Of a stretch of DNA of 64,000 nucleotides, positions 16,372 to 24,375 are shown piece after piece. The notes beneath the pieces are model-generated. The model did no database searches and was not told where the DNA came from. It saw only the letters and a list, made by a program, of their open reading frames with translations. This DNA is from Rhodococcus sp. P1Y (GTDB lineage: Bacteria; Actinomycetota; Actinomycetes; Mycobacteriales; Mycobacteriaceae): the NCBI RefSeq assembly GCF_003641205.1, contig NZ_CP032762.1:1612001-1676000 (forward strand), in the 5' to 3' direction. The translations under genes were made by a program, and so were the position numbers. Position 1 is the stretch's first letter. The number at the start of each line of letters is the position of its first letter.

Positions 16372-17850
16372 CTAGCCTTTCTTCTTCTTGAGATCGACAG
16401 AACCGCGTCGCCGACGAACAGTCGGGCGGCGCGGTTCTTCTCTGCGCCGAAGGGTGGGTCGTAGGAGCTCCTCGGTGCGGGCAAGGATCCGCGGCCGACG
16501 CAGCGTACGAGCTCCCCACTCACCCAGGACGACGCCTGCAGCCAACCCGACGCCGATACCGAACGCGGCGAACAGCGAGCTGATGCCGATCAGCAGTTGG
16601 TCGTTGATGATGGCGTATAGCCCCCGGTAGAGAGACAAGCCTGGCAGCAGCGGGGTGATTCCGGCGACCGCGACAATCAGTGGCGGAATCAGTGCGCGAC
16701 GTGCCATGAGACCACCGGCGAAACCAACGACCGTGGCCGCGAACGCCGACGCGATGATCGGGCCAGTGTCGACCGTCTGCACCATCAGATACACGAGGGC
16801 ACCGGCGAAGCCGCCGAAGAACGCAGCGGTCAGAGCCCGTTTTTCCGCGTAGCAGGCGAGCGCGTAGAACAGTGATGCGGCCGCACCTGCCAGCACTTTC
16901 GTCGGGACCTCGGTGATGTCCGGTGGTGGAGTGTTGCTGATGAGCGGCAGGTTGCTGCCGAGGATCGATGCAATTTTCAGGGACGTAGCGACGCCGGCGA
17001 TGATGCCGCCCGTCATCATCAGAACTTCGAAAAACCTGGCCGACGCCGTGATCGGCGCCCCTGTGATGGCGTCCTGCACCGAGCCGACGAGCGAGAGCCC
17101 CGACAGCAACACCGTCACACCTGCGGCGATGATCAACGACGGTGACACGGACACGCCCAGTTGGTCCTGGAAGTTGTAGAGCGTGATGGCGGGGGTGGCA
17201 GCTACGAAGCCGCCGACTACCTGCTGGAAGAAGAACGGCAGCCCGGCGCGGTTGAGGATTCGGCCGATGCGGTCGATGACCATCGTCGTCAAGAAGCTAA
17301 CGACGGCTACCAACGCGCCGCCGCCGAGAAGGACACCGATGGACGCCGCCAGCCCCGACCACGCAAATGTGGCCACCCAGCGGTTGTAAGGGTGCGGAGC
17401 CGTCGTGATCCGGTCCAGCGTCTCGCGAGCGGTCGCGGGCGGGATCAGTTTCAAGCGGACGCCGCGGATCAAGCGGTCGACGGCTGCGAGCCGGGTGAAG
17501 TCCATCGAGCGGTAGTGGACGATGCGCATCGTCGTCGACGGCGGACGCGTCGGGCCGCGGTGGGCGCTGATGGTGATGGAGTTGTACGTGACGTCCACGT
17601 CGCAGCGCGCCAAACCGTAGGTTGCGGCGATGTACTGCACCTGTGTGGTCGTATCCATGGCCGACGTTCCCGACGCCAGCAGAACCTCGCCGACGCGGAC
17701 CGCCAGATCCAGCACCTCAGCGACGACGGCATCGTCCGCGAGGTCGATTGGCCGCAGCGGTGACGGCGCTGCAGTCGGTGTATCGATGGTGGCCCGACGC
17801 TCACCGGTGAGACGACTCAAAGACGTCGTCAAGTCTTGCAGGAAAGTCAT
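16372..17850 (-). CDS. ThrE-type threonine/serine exporter family protein
   Basis: A 492-residue membrane protein of the ThrE family: a soluble N-terminal part and two membrane regions of about five helices each (DUF1212-like then DUF3815-like). Family hallmarks are the early ASGTSAMDTT segment with RCDVDVTYNSI, and a later GLSLYRGLYAI segment. It ends with a basic tail, SVDLKKKKG. In Corynebacterium ThrE exports threonine and serine by proton antiport. The frame is open further upstream, but that extension would cover the tRNA gene, so ATG at 17850 (MTFLQDL) is used. Substrate specificity is inferred from the family. Confidence 0.87.
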   Translation of the reverse strand: MTFLQDLTTSLSRLTGERRATIDTPTAAPSPLRPIDLADDAVVAEVLDLAVRVGEVLLASGTSAMDTTTQVQYIAATYGLARCDVDVTYNSITISAHRGPTRPPSTTMRIVHYRSMDFTRLAAVDRLIRGVRLKLIPPATARETLDRITTAPHPYNRWVATFAWSGLAASIGVLLGGGALVAVVSFLTTMVIDRIGRILNRAGLPFFFQQVVGGFVAATPAITLYNFQDQLGVSVSPSLIIAAGVTVLLSGLSLVGSVQDAITGAPITASARFFEVLMMTGGIIAGVATSLKIASILGSNLPLISNTPPPDITEVPTKVLAGAAASLFYALACYAEKRALTAAFFGGFAGALVYLMVQTVDTGPIIASAFAATVVGFAGGLMARRALIPPLIVAVAGITPLLPGLSLYRGLYAIINDQLLIGISSLFAAFGIGVGLAAGVVLGEWGARTLRRPRILARTEELLRPTLRRREEPRRPTVRRRRGSVDLKKKKG

Positions 17851-17939
17851 GATCGTTTTCTGTAGCTGGGGTGATCCACCGACAAGGTACCTGTTTGGAC
17901 TGTGAGTTCGGTGTGCGGATATGCTGGGTCCCGCACAAC

Positions 17940-18011
17940 GCCTCCTTAGCTCAGCGGTAGAGCACTCGCCTTGTAAGCGAGCGGTCAACGGTTCAATCCC
18001 GTTAGGAGGCT
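17940..18011 (+). tRNA. tRNA-Thr (anticodon TGT)
   Basis: A complete cloverleaf of 72 bases. Acceptor arms are GCCTCCT and AGGAGGC with discriminator T. The D stem is GCTC/GAGC, the anticodon stem CTCGC/GCGAG with loop CTTGTAA, and the T arm AACGG/CCGTT with TTCAATC. The anticodon TGT reads ACA and, by wobble, ACG. CCA is not encoded. A terminator follows directly. It lies divergent from a threonine-exporter-type gene, which may be coincidence. Confidence 0.95.
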
Positions 18012-18020
18012 CGTCGAGAA

Positions 18021-18060
18021 GGCTCTGGCCAGTGAAAATGGTTGGGGCCTTTTCTTTTTG
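18021..18060 (+). terminator. Rho-independent terminator of tRNA-Thr
   Basis: GGCTCTGGCCA pairs with TGGTTGGGGCC (several G-U pairs) around a loop GTGAAAA, followed by TTTTCTTTTT. The T-run right after the stem makes this the most classical terminator in the window. Confidence 0.85.
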
Positions 18061-18374
18061 GTCTGTAGTGGCCGCTCGTTTCAGCTGCGAGCCCGGTTCG
18101 TCCACCTGGGTTCAAGCGGTGTTTGCGACCTGGAGAATCGCCAGCTGATCGGCAGACAGACCGGGTTACCTTCCGAATGTGCTCGCCTTCCGATGCGAAT
18201 GGTGCGGGCGCGACAGCAGCTTAGGTCTACGCGCACCCGCGGGCCGAACTCACGCGGCTGACGGACTTGGGTCCGCTGCATCGAGTGGCATTTACGTGGC
18301 CATGCCCGACGATCAGATCGGTACTCCATGACGTGACCACCCCGACGGGCGATTTCGAGGGATACCCTAACTCG
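18061..18374. other. Intergenic stretch before the siderophore-binding lipoprotein gene
   Basis: About 310 bases between the tRNA terminator and the GTG of the lipoprotein gene. I see no convincing gene, tRNA or hairpin. I looked for an IdeR-type iron box and did not find one matching the known consensus. It should hold the promoter for the downstream pair. Confidence 0.5.
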
Positions 18375-19322
18375 GTGAAAAACGATGAGTCGGCGTTCGG
18401 CCGTTGGCGCCTCGGTGCTGTAGCAATCTTGTGCGCCGTGGCGGTGACCGCGTGCAGTCAGGACGCCACCCCTACCGGCGGCGACAGTGATGTTCGGGTG
18501 GTGCAGCACGCGTTCGGGGAGACGAGCGTCCCGACAGATCCGACGCGTGTCGCCGTCCTCGACGGTGACCGCACCATGGAGGCAGTCGTAGCGTTGGGTG
18601 TCGAGCCTGTTGCCGCTGTGAAACCCCCGCTGACCGGTGACTACGCCCCGGTGGTACGCGCCCGGCTCGCTGCCGAACCGACCGACATCGGCTCGGCCGA
18701 CGTCGAGGTCAACGTCGAGGCGCTCATCGCAACCGCACCGGATTTGATCGTGATGCGTACGTCGGGTGAGGACAACCGGGACCTCTACGACCAGGTCAGC
18801 GCCGTCGCGCCCACTGTTGTGGTCGAATACACCCCGGCGTCGTGGCAGAGCACTCTCGAGCAAGTGGCTGGCTTCCTCGACGAAGAGGAAAGGGCCGACA
18901 GCTTGATTGCCGACTACCAGCGAGTGGTCGACGAATCCAGCGCACGTGCACCGCAAGAGGGCCGAACACTGACGGTTGCGAGGGTGCGCGCCGATGCGCT
19001 GCGATACATGACGCAGGACGGGTCCTTTCCCTACTCGGTTCTTGCCGACCTGGGCTATCGCGCTCCTGAACAGCAGGACCGTGGGTCGGATGCTGTGCAG
19101 ACCGTCGATGTCAGCCCCGAATTGATCGATGTGCTCGCCGCCGACGACATCGTCTTGCTGACCGACGCCGGGACGGAGGACGCGGTGGCGCAACTGCGGC
19201 AAAACCCGCTCTTCACCGCGCTCGGTGCCCGTGTGACGGAGCTGCCGTCGAAGGACTTCCTTTTCGGCAACGTTCTGACCGCGCAGGCTCTGGTGGAGAC
19301 TGCGTCCGAAATCGGTGAGTGA
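18375..19322 (+). CDS. Ferric-siderophore ABC transporter substrate-binding lipoprotein (FecB/FepB type)
   Basis: A 315-residue lipoprotein. From GTG at 18375 the signal peptide runs to the lipobox VTAC (Cys about residue 29). The mature part is a class III binding protein with two lobes: the first contains RVAVLDGDRTMEAVVALG and LIATAPDLIVM, the second VARVRADALRYM and a C-terminal helix. It captures ferric siderophore at the outer face of the membrane. No permease or ATPase is adjacent. A longer frame from 18267 exists, but only the GTG start puts a proper signal peptide at the N-terminus. The next gene starts two bases after the stop. Confidence 0.88.
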   Translation: MKNDESAFGRWRLGAVAILCAVAVTACSQDATPTGGDSDVRVVQHAFGETSVPTDPTRVAVLDGDRTMEAVVALGVEPVAAVKPPLTGDYAPVVRARLAAEPTDIGSADVEVNVEALIATAPDLIVMRTSGEDNRDLYDQVSAVAPTVVVEYTPASWQSTLEQVAGFLDEEERADSLIADYQRVVDESSARAPQEGRTLTVARVRADALRYMTQDGSFPYSVLADLGYRAPEQQDRGSDAVQTVDVSPELIDVLAADDIVLLTDAGTEDAVAQLRQNPLFTALGARVTELPSKDFLFGNVLTAQALVETASEIGE

Positions 19323-19323
19323 G

Positions 19324-20250
19324 ATGTCGGTGTCGGGCCGCTGGGACGGGTGCGCGGTGCTGGCGCGTGAGAGCGAGGAATCGCTGCGGGGGACCGCAGC
19401 CAGAGCCGACGGATGGCTGCTGATCGAACACCGAGGTCCATGGGGCCTCGAACCGCTCGGCCCGGACGGACCGCTGGGGCGGACCGGTGTCGAGCTCGTA
19501 CGGCGGTGCGCCGCTTCGGGTGTGCGGCCCCAGCTTGTTCGCGATCCGCACCGAACTCGTGAACATTCGGATGTGAGAAAAGCGTTCCTGGTTCATTCGG
19601 GTCGTAGTGGGCCGTGGATCGAGCAGTACACATTCGACAGTGTCGATCAGTTGCTGGAGCTCAATGTGGAGTCGGCGTCGACGAGCACGGCACCTGGACA
19701 CGGAACGCCGGTCGAACTGCCCCTCTATCTTGTGTGCACGCACGGAAAGAAGGATCCGTGCTGCGCGGTGTTCGGGCGTCCGGTTGCGTTGTCCCTGAAC
19801 CGACACCGCGGACGGGTGTGGGAATCCACGCACCTCGGTGGGGACCGCTTCGCAGCTGGGATGGTGGCGTTACCGGAGGGAAGTTACTACGGCAATCTCA
19901 CCCCGACCAATGCCCAGGCCGTGGTGGATCGGCACGACTGCGGGCAGCTGACGATGGAGCACTACCGAGGCCGGTGCAGCGACCCGCCGGCCGTCCAGAT
20001 TGCCGAACATGCCGTACGTACCAGGTACGGCATCACCGGGATCGACGACGTGCGCCCGACAGCGGTCACCTCGTCCGGAGTCGGGCAGGATGTCGTCGTC
20101 TCGACCGCATCGGGCCTAGTGCACGTGCATGTGGCTCCAGCACCCGAGGCTGCGCGCCGTACGACGTGCCGTTCGCTCACGTCTACGGTTCCCGACCACG
20201 GCATCGTCACTTTCTCCGATTCCGCCTTCGACGCCGCGCCAACCTACTGA
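19324..20250 (+). CDS. Sucrase/ferredoxin-like (Apd1-type thioredoxin-fold [2Fe-2S]) protein
   Basis: A 308-residue protein of the sucrase/ferredoxin-like family. The key segment is LVCTHGKKDPCCAVFGRPVA (about residues 137-156), followed by a conserved WESTHLGGDRFA segment. In the related fungal Apd1 proteins two Cys and two His ligands hold a [2Fe-2S] cluster; the Cys in CTHGKKDPCC and His in THLGGDRF could provide them here. It begins at ATG 19324, or at an overlapping GTG at 19315, directly after the siderophore-binding lipoprotein. That coupling suggests a role in reductive iron release or iron-dependent electron transfer. The sucrase part of the name has no bearing on function. Confidence 0.8.
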   Translation: MSVSGRWDGCAVLARESEESLRGTAARADGWLLIEHRGPWGLEPLGPDGPLGRTGVELVRRCAASGVRPQLVRDPHRTREHSDVRKAFLVHSGRSGPWIEQYTFDSVDQLLELNVESASTSTAPGHGTPVELPLYLVCTHGKKDPCCAVFGRPVALSLNRHRGRVWESTHLGGDRFAAGMVALPEGSYYGNLTPTNAQAVVDRHDCGQLTMEHYRGRCSDPPAVQIAEHAVRTRYGITGIDDVRPTAVTSSGVGQDVVVSTASGLVHVHVAPAPEAARRTTCRSLTSTVPDHGIVTFSDSAFDAAPTY

Positions 20251-20429
20251 TCGCCCGACCTGCGGCGCCGACATCGACATCGGATCCGACTCGATTTATC
20301 ACACTCCGTGGCCGACCTACCGACCGGCCGTTCGCTCGAAACCACACCGCCGCAGGGTTGTACGGGGTTTGCGCAAATTATCATCGCAGCGAATGACCAC
20401 TGCGGTTCCCGTGCATCGCAGGCTACTGC

Positions 20430-21179
20430 TCACCAGGCGGTGTAGCCGCCGTCGACCAGCAACGTGTGCCCGGTGATCATCTTCGCGGCATCACCGGCCA
20501 GGAAGGCGACGGCGCCGACGATGTCTTCCGGTTCCCCGAAGCGTCCGGCAGGGATGCGGGAGAGCAGTGTCTGCCCCCATCCCGGTCGGTCGAGGGTGGA
20601 GGCGGTGAGCTCGGTGCGCACGAACGTTGGGGCAACGGTGTTGACTCGGATGCCGTGAGGTGCCCACTCGATGGCGAGTACCTTGGTGAGCTGATCGAGT
20701 CCGCCCTTGCTGGCGCAGTACGCCGCGCGTTCTTCGATGCCGACCGTGCCGGCTTGGGATCCGATGTTCACAACCACCGCACCCGCTGCGGCAGCCACCC
20801 AGGTCCGTGCCAGGGCCTGGGTAAGAAAGAATGTGCCCTTCAGATTGGTGCTCGCGACCGCGTCCCACTGTTGCTCGGTCACGTCGAGGGCAGGGGCTGG
20901 ATGGTTGACACCAGCATTGTTGATCAAAATGTCGATTCCGCCCCCGATGCGTTCGGCCAGCGAGTCCACGAACCGCGCGATCGATGCCGTGTTCTGGACA
21001 TCGAGAACCAACCCCGGAGTGGCTAGGTCCGACTCGATTTGCGCAGCCCCCGCCTCCGTCCGGGACGTTCCGTACACAGTGGCGCCGAGACTGGATAGGG
21101 TGCGGGCGATTGACTGCCCAAGACCTCTGTTGGCGCCAGTGACCAGCGCGCGTTTGCCGTCTAGCGTGAACGTGACCAT
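20430..21179 (-). CDS. SDR oxidoreductase beside the HisD-family dehydrogenase
   Basis: A 249-residue classical SDR: cofactor loop TGANRGLGQSIA (residues 12-23), NNAG in the middle, Ser in NIGSQAG and catalytic YCASK, and a C-terminal GHTLLVDGGYTAW typical of glucose-dehydrogenase-like SDRs. The frame continues upstream, but conservation starts at MVTFTLDGKRALVTG, so ATG at 21179 is chosen. It follows the histidinol-dehydrogenase-family gene by 88 bases on the same strand. The pair could oxidise a polyol in two positions. In sulfopropanediol pathways an HpsN-type enzyme works with SDRs (HpsO/HpsP), so this is one candidate substrate class. Confidence 0.85.
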   Translation of the reverse strand: MVTFTLDGKRALVTGANRGLGQSIARTLSSLGATVYGTSRTEAGAAQIESDLATPGLVLDVQNTASIARFVDSLAERIGGGIDILINNAGVNHPAPALDVTEQQWDAVASTNLKGTFFLTQALARTWVAAAAGAVVVNIGSQAGTVGIEERAAYCASKGGLDQLTKVLAIEWAPHGIRVNTVAPTFVRTELTASTLDRPGWGQTLLSRIPAGRFGEPEDIVGAVAFLAGDAAKMITGHTLLVDGGYTAW

Positions 21180-21267
21180 GGCGGCCCTTCGGAGTGTGTG
21201 ATGGGCGGGGGTGCGAGCCGACGACTCAGCCGCGATGAAGCATCCATCGGGTGCGTTGTGGCCGTTC

Positions 21268-22590
21268 TCATCGACGAGTCGTGGAGTCGTGCGGCGCCCA
21301 TACCAGGGGTGCGCCGGCATACTTTGCGGCGCGCACGTCGCCGGAGCGGGCGTGTCCTTCGAAGAACTCGACTCGCGCTGCGCGCCCACACAGCTTGCCG
21401 AGTTCGGCGCTCGCCGATTCGGATGTGACTTCCTGGTAGGTGACCGTCTTGAGGTACTTGCCCACCCACAGTCCTCCGGTGTAGCGCGCACTACCGCGGG
21501 TCGGCAGGGTGTGGTTGGTTCCAATTACTTTGTCGCCGTAGGAGACACAAGTCTTCTCACCGAGGAAGAGGGCACCGTAGTTGTTCATCACCTCGAGGGC
21601 TCGGCGTGGGGTGTCGGTGAGAATCTGAACGTGTTCGGAGGCAAAGGTGTCTGCCAACGCGTAAGCAGCCTCGATATCCTCGACCACGATGATCTGGCCG
21701 TGGTCCCGCCACGCCGGACCGGCAAAGTCGCGGGTCGGCATTTCCGGGAGAATCGCGTCGATGTGATCGAGCGCGGCCCGGGCAAGAGCCTCGGACTCGG
21801 TAATCAGGACAGCAGGTGAGTCCGGTCCATGCTCTGCCTGACTCAACAGGTCCACGGCCACGATGAACGGGTCGGCATGCTCGTCGGCTACCACCAAAAC
21901 CTCAGTCGGCCCGGCGAACAGATCGATGCCGACCTCGCCGAACAGCTGCCGTTTCGCCTCTGCGACGAATGCGTTGCCCGGTCCGGCGAGCATGTCCACC
22001 TTGCGAATGGTCTCGGTCCCCAGTGCCATGCTGGCAACAGCTTGGACGCCTCCGAGAAGATAGATTTCATCAGCTCCGGCCAGGTGAAATGCCGCTACGG
22101 TGGCAGCAGGGATCTCACCGCGGATCGGTGGGGTGCAGGCTGTTATGTGCGGAACCCCGGCGACCTTTGCGGTAACAGTAGTCATGTGCGCAGACGCAAC
22201 CAGGGGGTAACGGCCGCCCGGCGCGTAGGCACCCGCGGCGGCTATGGGTACATTGCGCTGCCCGAGGTGCACCCCGGGGGCCGTCTCCACCTCGAAGTCG
22301 GTCAGGGAATCACGCTGGTGCTGCGCGAACACCCGCACATTCTGCTGGACCGTCTTGATGTCGTCGACAACCGACTGTGGCACCTGCGCAACGATCTCTT
22401 CAATCTTGGCGTGACTCAACTTGAAGCTCTCCGGCGTCCATTTGTCGAACTTCTCGGAGTACTCCCGAACAGCGGCGTCGCCGCGCTCACGGATGTCGGC
22501 GATCACCTGGGCGACTGTGTCGGCGACAGCCGGATCGCCCGTGGGCGTGGGCGCGGTGATGGCGGATTTGAGATAGAACGGCTTGGACAT
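21268..22590 (-). CDS. Histidinol-dehydrogenase-family alcohol dehydrogenase (HpsN-like)
   Basis: A 440-residue enzyme with the HisD fold. Metal-binding positions are recognisable: Gln and His in SQAEHGP, His in GTNHTLPT and His in FFEGHARSG. The nucleotide region (GAYAPGGRYPL, DMLAGPGNAFVAEAKRQL) is intact. It is more like the HpsN/sulfopropanediol-dehydrogenase branch than biosynthetic HisD: no other his genes are near, and an SDR is its partner. It would oxidise a primary alcohol through the aldehyde to the acid with NAD. ATG at 22590 has an excellent AAGGAG site. The sulfonate substrate is inference; other polyols are possible. Confidence 0.82.
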   Translation of the reverse strand: MSKPFYLKSAITAPTPTGDPAVADTVAQVIADIRERGDAAVREYSEKFDKWTPESFKLSHAKIEEIVAQVPQSVVDDIKTVQQNVRVFAQHQRDSLTDFEVETAPGVHLGQRNVPIAAAGAYAPGGRYPLVASAHMTTVTAKVAGVPHITACTPPIRGEIPAATVAAFHLAGADEIYLLGGVQAVASMALGTETIRKVDMLAGPGNAFVAEAKRQLFGEVGIDLFAGPTEVLVVADEHADPFIVAVDLLSQAEHGPDSPAVLITESEALARAALDHIDAILPEMPTRDFAGPAWRDHGQIIVVEDIEAAYALADTFASEHVQILTDTPRRALEVMNNYGALFLGEKTCVSYGDKVIGTNHTLPTRGSARYTGGLWVGKYLKTVTYQEVTSESASAELGKLCGRAARVEFFEGHARSGDVRAAKYAGAPLVWAPHDSTTRR

Positions 22591-23102
22591 GTGAAGCTCC
22601 TTTGCGAGGGGTAGGACATGGATTGACGATTCGCGGTCTCGAGCGACGGATCGCGGTCTATGAAAACTCTTCAACGTGGACGTTATTGCGATATTTTCCA
22701 GACCCGGAGATAGGAAGGGCGTCTGATCCGGGTCAGTCTAGTGTGCGAAATAAACTGCTGCTGAACAACTTTGGACATATTTTGTGCTAGATGCGAGGTG
22801 GCGTCGACTCCGCATGCACTGCTGGACTAAATGCCCGCTCAGAAACGGCATTCGGCGCGAATTCAATTCGCATGAAGGGTCGATCGCCCGAAGGCTCTAT
22901 CGGCATCACGCAGCCCTCTTCCATCCGCAGTACGAACCGAGCAGCCCCGGAACCGTAGGGGGAGGGCGTCCAGCCCCTTGCTACCGCTCGGTTCACAGTA
23001 CGTTCCCGTTCCCCAGCAGATATCTATGTACATCTGTAAGATCTTAACCTATGTTTGTGAGAATACTAACCCTCTCGCACCGCCAGCAAGGATTGGAGAA
23101 GT
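22591..23102. other. 512-base divergent intergenic region
   Basis: A comparatively AT-rich gap between the divergent HisD-like gene and the aminotransferase gene. I see no protein gene I can support. Bases 23017-23036 form an imperfect palindrome (CAGAT...ATCTG) enclosing the perfect ATGTACAT (23026-23033), a plausible operator for the GntR-type or another regulator. Promoters for both directions should lie here. Confidence 0.4.
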
Positions 23103-24227
23103 ATGTACGACCGCCTACCTACCCTCGAGCTCTGGGAACGGGCCGCCGCACGGCGCGTCGCCGGTCAGGACATCGTGCCCATGCAGGGAGTCCCGACTCT
23201 TCCGATGCCTGAGCACGTGGTCAAAGCCGTGTCGGAATCCGCTGGGAAAGCCTTCCCTCGCGCCCCACGTGGCCTGATGGTGTTGAAAGCGGCTATCGCC
23301 GAACACCTAAACGCGCGGTTTGGTCTCAGGTCGGAGCCGGACACCGAGCTACTTGTGACACACGGTGCGCAACATGGCATGAGCATCGCGCTTCGTGCAC
23401 TACTCGCCCCGGGCGATGAGGTACTCATTCCAGCGCCCACCTACTTCTACGATGCGCTGGTGCGAATGGCCGGCGCACGGCCTCGTTACGTCCAAGCGTG
23501 TGCCGACGAAGGATGGGCACTACCTTTCGAAGGTTTGGAAGCTGCTATCACGCCAGCTACACGGGCGATCATCTTGTGCAATCCGAACAACCCCACCGGC
23601 TACGTCCCCAGCAAATCTGAACTCGCATCCGTGCTGTCTTTTGCCAAACGACATGGCCTGTATGTCTTTTCAGACGAGTCTTACGAGGACTACGTGCACG
23701 ACGCTCACGGGTACACACCACAGATGACACTGTCCGGAATTCACGATCGATTGGTCACGGTGACCAGCTTCAGCAAGAACTACGCCTTCTCCAGCTGGCG
23801 CGTGGGTTACATTCACGCCCCAGCGGACCTCCTTGTCGCTATTCAGCGAGCCTTCGAGTGCGACTCCATCAACGTAGGCGATATTCCACAGTTGGCTGCT
23901 CACGCTGCACTTATCGGCTCCAGGGACTGGCTCGACGTCGAGTTCGGTACCTTCCGAGACCGTCGCGACATCCTGCTCGAGGCAACCCGCAACGCGGGAT
24001 TCGATGCGGTGACGCCCGGCGCTGGCGTCTTCTGCTACGTCGATTTCGCGAAGACTGGACTGGCCGGCCGAGAACTCGAAGAGGCTCTGCTCGATGTCGG
24101 GGTACCGGCGTCGACCGGTGACCGTTTCGCAGGCCGGGACTCGCACTACGCACGAATCATGTACGGCGGGAAGGAGGAAAACATACGTCGAGCGGCCGAG
24201 CGTTTCGCCCTTCTGCCTAGATTGTGA
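23103..24227 (+). CDS. PLP-dependent aminotransferase, class I/II
   Basis: A 374-residue fold-type I aminotransferase. Visible motifs are THGAQHGMSIALRALL (cofactor phosphate loop), CNPNNPTGY with the substrate/PLP Asn, the FSDESYEDY segment with the PLP-pyridine Asp, the Schiff-base Lys in SFSKNYAFSSWRVG, and the C-terminal substrate-carboxylate Arg in HYARIMYG. It swaps an amino group between an amino acid and a 2-oxo acid. ATG at 23103 follows GGAGAAGT. It is upstream of hyuA by about 150 bases and probably acts on an amino acid released by that system, or recycles nitrogen with the leucine-dehydrogenase-like enzyme further down. Confidence 0.88.
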   Translation: MYDRLPTLELWERAAARRVAGQDIVPMQGVPTLPMPEHVVKAVSESAGKAFPRAPRGLMVLKAAIAEHLNARFGLRSEPDTELLVTHGAQHGMSIALRALLAPGDEVLIPAPTYFYDALVRMAGARPRYVQACADEGWALPFEGLEAAITPATRAIILCNPNNPTGYVPSKSELASVLSFAKRHGLYVFSDESYEDYVHDAHGYTPQMTLSGIHDRLVTVTSFSKNYAFSSWRVGYIHAPADLLVAIQRAFECDSINVGDIPQLAAHAALIGSRDWLDVEFGTFRDRRDILLEATRNAGFDAVTPGAGVFCYVDFAKTGLAGRELEEALLDVGVPASTGDRFAGRDSHYARIMYGGKEENIRRAAERFALLPRL

Positions 24228-24375
24228 GGCACGCAGGGCCACACCCTTCCGGTGCAGACGGTGAAAACGGTACAAATATATTTCTCTCCCGGCATAATAT
24301 CTTTCGCACGTGGACCAGTCGGAGTCGATCAACGACGTTCCGACTGCAGTGCATCAATCTCATTAAGGAATACAT

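Noticed and set aside
17851..18105. Upstream extension of the ThrE-type gene
   Set aside because: The frame is open across it, but it would cover the tRNA-Thr gene on the other strand and has no membrane-protein character.
17940..18374. tRNA-Thr as integration site of a mobile element
   Set aside because: No integrase and no repeat of the tRNA 3' end was seen in the window, so there is no sign of an inserted element.
18061..18374. IdeR-type iron box upstream of the siderophore lipoprotein gene
   Set aside because: I found only short partial matches, not the symmetric consensus expected for mycolate actinobacteria.
21268..22590. Biosynthetic histidinol dehydrogenase
   Set aside because: No other histidine genes are nearby, and the SDR partner and motif style favour the HpsN-like branch.
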